From assembly GCA_009602725.1 (NCBI GenBank), contig WELB01000188.1, positions 195,766-255,145 of the forward strand: a stretch of DNA of 59,380 nucleotides, in the 5' to 3' direction. The stretch's first letter is position 1; each line of letters starts with the position of its first letter. This stretch comes from Spirogloea muscicola. Taxonomy: Eukaryota > Streptophyta > Zygnematophyceae > Spirogloeales > Spirogloeaceae. The translations under genes and the position numbers were made by a program. Of the stretch, positions 54,901-59,380 are shown piece after piece. Below the pieces are notes generated by a model. That model did not search any database. It was not told where the DNA came from and saw only the letters and a list, made by a program, of their open reading frames with translations.

Positions 54901-57468
54901 CGAGAGAACGGCATGACCTATGCTGCTCTCAGTTGAGGTGCTCGTATGCGTGGCGCTTGCCTGTCCAGGACATGGCGTCAAATTCGGTGCTGCCAGTGTA
55001 TTCGCCCCAGAGGGAGCCTGTCGAGCAGGCGCTGAGGAGGGTGACTGAAGATTGCAAGAAAGAGAGTAAAGGTGAAAAGTTGCAGCTCATGCTCTGCCTC
55101 TTGCCAACATCGAACGGCAGCCTATACGGGGACATCAAGCGCATCCTGGAGACCGAAATTGGCGTCGTGTCGCAATGCTGCCTCGAGAAGCACGTTGGCA
55201 AGATGGCAAAGCAGTACATGGCCAATGTTGCCCTCAAAATCAATGTTAAGGTGATGGCCACTTACAGCGCCGGCGGGAAGCTATAAGCACCGCATCACGA
55301 GGACCAAGGAGCTCAAAAGTGCTGTCCTCGAGGCTGATGCAAGTGACTGCGTGCTGGGGTTGGGGCCAGTCAGAGGCTGCTGTCTGGCTAACGAGATGCC
55401 CCATATGCCACGAGAGACAGCAGCCGCATGTCAGACATCAGAGGGCCTTGGTGCAACAGGTCTACCTGCATTGACATGTGTGGCTAGGTTTTGAGCACTG
55501 TGTGCGCTGATTGGTACAGGTAGGAGGCAGGAATATGATTCTGTCGGACACGCAGTCACCGCAGGCTGGGCGGCTGCGGATTCTCACGAGCGCACCGACT
55601 ATCATCTTCGGCGCTGATGTTACCCATCCAAATCCTGGGGAGGAGTCTGCACCATCCATAGCAGCAGTAAGTTCGTTCAGCTCTCTGCTCGCTGATGCAG
55701 AATCCGAAGTTACACGTTTTTTGCTTTTGACTCCAGGACCTCGAATGGGCTGTACAGACTTCTAGCCCTCCAACCGCGGCTGGTTTGAGTGCTTTCAGGT
55801 GGTTGCCAGCATTGACTGGCCGGAGGCTTCGTTCTACCGGGGAAATGTCAGAGCACAATCTCACAGGCAGGAGCTCATTGAGGACCTGTATACGCCTGTG
55901 ACAATCAACGGCGTTACTCAAGATGAAGGGATGGTGCGGTGAGCACAAGCGCAAGGGTTGAGCCAGAAGCACTCAGCTGAGGTTCTTGTATCAAAGTGCA
56001 CAGTCCATCGAACTCACCTGATCGTTTGGCATGGGAGGCAGGGAGCTGCTCTTGGGATTCTACAGGAAGAACAACGCACGGAAGCCCGAACGAATCTTAT
56101 TTTTCAGGTCATAAGCAATACCCTGTATGCTGCTTGAGTAATTGACCAGGTCATCAACCTCTTGCGTTATGCTTGCTGCCTTGCTCGCTTTCATTGCGCC
56201 AAAGGCTGACTGACTATTCAATCTGATTATGAGGGAGTTGTCAGTCATGCTGACAACAACGGAGCCCATATTTGGTCAAATATGTAGGGACGGTGTGAGC
56301 GAGGGCCAGTTTGATCAAGTCCTGAAGTTCGAGCTTGAATCCATTTGCAAGGTCTGTGCAATATGCTGCATAGTACAATCTCTTTCTGCAACTGTAAGTA
56401 AGCTTTGCAGAGATGGGAGCTCTGCTCCTTTGTGGTGAGGGTCCAGTGCTTGTTGGGCCTGTGAAGTTGCCGTTGGCAGAAGCTACCTTGAGTTTGGATA
56501 AGAGGACATTATCTTCAATGCAGGCCTGCGAGGTCATCGAGCCGAATTACCGGCCTCGCATCACCTTTGTGGTGGTTCAGAAGCGCCATCACACCCGGCT
56601 CTTTCCGTTCAACCACCAGGACCGGTCGAGCACGGACCGCTCCGGCAACATCCTTCCAGGTCACTGCCGCAAAGTGTCTGCCCTGGCTCTGCTCTTGAGC
56701 AGTACGAAGTGCCTGGCTTGGGACTGTGGATCAATAGCTAAGGACCTGTACAACATGAAGTTCACAATGGTGTGCCCAGACTGTGTTTGGATCTGATTGA
56801 GCCTCTATCTTTTGATTGCTATTAGCCCATGACTGTTAACCAGATCCGTTGTGTGCGGTTGGGCAGGCACTGTTGTGGACCGAACAATATGCCACCCCAC
56901 AGAGTTTGACTTTTACCTTTGCAGCCACGCGGGTATTCAGGTGTGCACAGCATGAGGAGGTGGTGATGAATGTCTGCTATGAGCAGCAAGCCCAAATCTG
57001 TTCCTACTTCAGTGGCTGACAAGTTCCTTGCACTTGTAGGGGACTAGTCGGCCAGCGCACTACCACGTGCTACATGACGAAAACGGATTCACGGCTGACG
57101 ACCTACAAACCCTGACAAACGACTTATGTTATACGTATGCTCGATGCACGCGATCTGTCTCAATCGGTGAGTTGGACGAGACTTGGAATGCATTCTGCTG
57201 GTGACATTGCAATCGATGGGCTCTGGACAGGAGCAGTGCGTGACGTTGACTCGAGTCAGCATCTGCATGTGCAGTGCCGGCGGCGTACTATGCACACCTG
57301 GCAGCATTTCGAGCTCGCTTCTATGCATCTGCGGAACCCAGTGAGGGTGGCTCAGCAACAACTGACCCATTTGCGCGGAGCACCGCTGGTGGCCCTGGAC
57401 CTGAGGCGGTTGTGCGGCAGCTCCCACCAATATGCAACGAAGTCAGGCAGTTCATGTTTTACTGCTGA
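51942..57468 (+). CDS. AGO: Argonaute, slicer residues intact
   Basis: Argonaute binds small RNAs and guides silencing. Nineteen exons join in frame to 903 residues: 51942-52148, 52274-52491, 52651-52800, 53033-53166, 53283-53392, 53609-53854, 53970-54086, 54188-54295, 54460-54531, 54717-54836, 54969-55250, 55520-55666, 55799-55938, 56042-56107, 56288-56351, 56524-56659, 56867-56940, 57040-57166 and 57275-57468. Domains in order are a Pro-rich N-terminus, the N domain ([14 protein letters not shown]), the ArgoL linker ([20 protein letters not shown]), PAZ (53283-54086), MID and Piwi. The DEDH slicer residues are all visible: [28 protein letters not shown] and [11 protein letters not shown]. 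The C-terminus FMFYC is typical. The intron at 54532 begins with GC. It is plant/algal AGO type rather than PIWI. The N-terminal start is the first ATG that keeps frame, close to an ambiguous base at 51931. Confidence 0.95.
54532..54716 (+). other. GC-AG intron in AGO
   Basis: The donor reads AACAGG|GCAAGC and the acceptor is TGCTGCAG. Joining gives [15 protein letters not shown], matching the conserved Argonaute MID region, and both flanking exons (72 and 120 bases) keep phase 0. No GT nearby would preserve the alignment. Confidence 0.8.
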
Positions 57469-58134
57469 AGGAGTGTCGGATAAGCTTGTCAACTGAGCTG
57501 CAGCTGGCGACAGGCAGCGTACTTGAGGGGTCCTTTGATGTGATCACTTGGCTCCAGGAGGAACAATTCCCTCGTTGTCTGTCATAAGGGCCTCTGACAA
57601 GGCTTGCAACTTGCCCGAGGCTCGAGTTTGCACCTTAGTTGCTATCATGATGTAGTGCTCTCTCAAGTTAGCTTCCGTTTTCCTGACACCTGCTGCTGTG
57701 AGGCCGCGCGAGCACCACAATGGCTGATCACCTGGTGTTACGCACAATCTAGCAATCGGCAATGAGGTGCAGTGTCATGTAAGTGATGCATAAGGAGAGA
57801 ACTTCGATGCCTATGATTCAGTGGCACGCACAATATGCAGATTGTGGTGCTGAGTAGTCCTTTGGCTCCTTGGGTGGTGAGTCTGCGATAGGTGAGAATT
57901 TGAAGAAAGCCATTGAGGCACTTGTTAAGACAGCACAGCTCGAGAGGAGGGCCCTAGCCATGGCATGGCTTTTCCTCCACACCTTGGGCAACTGCTGATA
58001 CTGGGGCTGCCCTGTCTACAGTGCAGTCCCAGCGTTGCAACGCACAGAAGCGTGAGCCACAAAGCAGAGCGCAATCTATGCAAGTCGCCTGCCCGTTGCA
58101 AGCATGCCCAAGGCAATGAAGCAGAGGTGTGGGG
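57469..58134. other. Convergent intergenic region AGO / RMI1
   Basis: About 670 bases lie between two 3' ends. No gene or repeat was recognised. Confidence 0.6.
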
Positions 58135-59338
58135 CTATGGGGACTGTGTCAGGTCAATCAAGGTGGACAAGGCAGCTCGCACAGTCAGCGGAGCAGGCGA
58201 ATGCAACGACGAACCATCACATGCTGCGGCGAGGACACGCAGCAGCAACCTGCGAGAGTCCAAGCCCTTGATGCCCTGCTGCATGCCGACCACCTCAATG
58301 TCTGCCACTGGGCCGCCGCCAATCATGCCGCCGTGGCCGGCCTCAGGCTGCAAGCGGAGGACTTGCACGAGGCCCTCGAATAATGCCAGGAAGGCTTGGA
58401 AGGCATGCAGGGCGGCCTTGACAGGCGCAGATGCGGGGCCTGCCAACGCCACCGTCGCCTTGGCCAGGGACTGCCCCAGAAAGCGCTCCACCACCTGGAC
58501 AGCGCAATTGGTGTGGCAGTCATGGGCGATTCCATGGGCCAGCGGCGCCTGCCGGAGCGTGCGCATGCAGGGAGAGTACGAACGTTGGAGCAGACAGTGG
58601 CGCGGCAGATACGGGAGCCGTCATCGAGCGAGACGACGAGGCGGAAGGGCGCGCCGTGCCGGAGCTGGAACTCGTGCACGCCCACGACGACGCACTGCCA
58701 CACGCGGCATGGTCTGCTCGCCTCACATTGCCCAGGTGAGAATGTCACTAGCCTCCGGCCCCTCACCACAAAGTTCAAGCAATGCAGGTGAAGGCCGGCA
58801 CTGGTGGCGAGGTGACAGGGCGGGCGCGCACGTGGAGGCAGGCCTCCTGGGGTCCCGTCCACGCGCTGGCCAGCAGCTGCTCCAGGTACGAGAACTCGGG
58901 CGCCCCCCTCTCCTGCTCACCACCACCATTGCCAGCAGCGCCGGTGTCGTCGACAGAATGTCGCGGTGGCCGTTGCTGAGCCTCCACGTCCTGCTGTGGC
59001 CGTGGCGGCAGGGGCTCCGGCTGCTCCGGCTGCTGCCGGTTGTGGTTGGTGGGCTGGTGGTGCTGGCCATGGACATGGGAGCGCGATGCACGACCCGTGC
59101 TGGCTGTGGCTGCCCCCGAGCTGCTCCGGATGGCACGGTCACCTTCTCCTTCTTCTCTGGCTGCTGCCGCCTGCTGCGAGGGGGCAACCCCACAGCCGTG
59201 GCTGTCCCGCGGGGGTCCTTCGGGGGCTTCTTCAGCCGGCGGCCAGGCGGCGCGAGTTGTAGCCTCCAGCCAATGCAGCTCGGGCTGCCCCCTTGCGCCG
59301 CTGGCGCGACACGCCCAGGCTGCAGCAGTGAGACACAC
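58135..59338 (-). CDS. RMI1: RMI1-like subunit of the BLM/RecQ-TOP3 complex (N-terminus off window)
   Basis: RMI1 acts with topoisomerase 3 and a RecQ helicase to dissolve double Holliday junctions. Three exons are supported. One ends near 58790-58820 and reaches toward the right edge. It has a Gln/Pro-rich linker, then PEFSYLEQLLASAW and QEACLHVRARP. Exon 58694-58584 gives CVVVGVHEFQLRHGAPFRLV and DDGSRICRATVCSN. Exon 58494-58135 gives VVERFLGQSLAKATVAL, HAFQAFLALFEGLVQVL, DIEVVGMQQGIKGLDSRRLL and the stop. This order matches the C-terminal OB-fold and tail of plant RMI1 (YLASL, GVKGFQF, DDGS, VVQ.GIG, F..FLVNFEGTMLVE, LEMNQG, LLLRRL). The first boundary and the last 25 residues are less sure. 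The N-terminal DUF1767/OB1 part lies beyond 59380. Confidence 0.75.
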
Positions 59339-59380
59339 AAGCGAGGGCAGGGGGGTTCGTGTAGGAGGGAGGGAGGGAGG

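Noticed and set aside
1-59380. CRISPR arrays, operons, phage or bacterial elements
   Set aside because: No regularly spaced repeats and no prokaryotic gene layout. Every supported gene is intron-rich and eukaryotic.

Overview
This window is nuclear DNA from a green plant lineage, most likely a chlorophyte (possibly trebouxiophycean) green alga. The genes are dense in short introns (about 80-400 bases, GT-AG with CAG acceptors). Plant-type families are present: a SPIKE1-like DOCK exchange factor, an EDR2-like lipid-binding protein, TCHQD-class glutathione transferases and a plant-like RMI1. An isocitrate lyase ends in a peroxisomal signal. Coding ends and promoters are rich in GCC/GGC triplet runs. 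I know no marker that fixes the species. All exon models were built by reading splice sites and checking that the frame carries through.

Twelve genes can be supported, and they alternate strand without exception: RPS25 (+, 124-722, start lies off the left edge), SPIKE1-like DOCK GEF (-, 3471-12480), CCDC97 (+, 17613-19673), cohesin SMC1 (-, 20195-27373, 19 exons, 1236 aa), a multi-pass membrane protein (+, 29911-32257, N-terminus lost in a gap), TCHQD glutathione transferase 1 (-, 33483-36121), CCDC12/Cwf18 (+, 36571-37343), TCHQD-like glutathione transferase 2 (-, 38136-40122), EDR2-like PH-START protein (+, 41264-47279, 22 exons), isocitrate lyase (-, 48169-51288), Argonaute (+, 51942-57468, 19 exons, 903 aa) and RMI1 (-, 58135 to the right edge).

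The non-genic DNA falls in two classes. Convergent 3'-3' gaps are short and mostly plain. Divergent 5'-5' gaps hold GCC/GGC runs, the 770-base assembly gap (28742-29511), all three single N bases, and most copies of an interspersed repeat family. That family is concentrated at 13.2-16.9 kb, where two copies of about 350-395 bases form a large inverted repeat.

The most notable observation is in SMC1. The intron at 24520-24714 does not fit GT-AG. It starts ATATCC and ends GCAC, with TCCTTGAC 13 bases before the acceptor. Removing it restores the conserved SMC1 reading exactly. This is a U12-type AT-AC intron, which needs a minor spliceosome. Two other genes here, CCDC97 and CCDC12, encode spliceosome-associated proteins, though nothing in the sequence links them to this intron. 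The genes do not form one pathway. Several concern genome upkeep (SMC1, RMI1), RNA handling (AGO, CCDC12, CCDC97) or glutathione and carbon metabolism.
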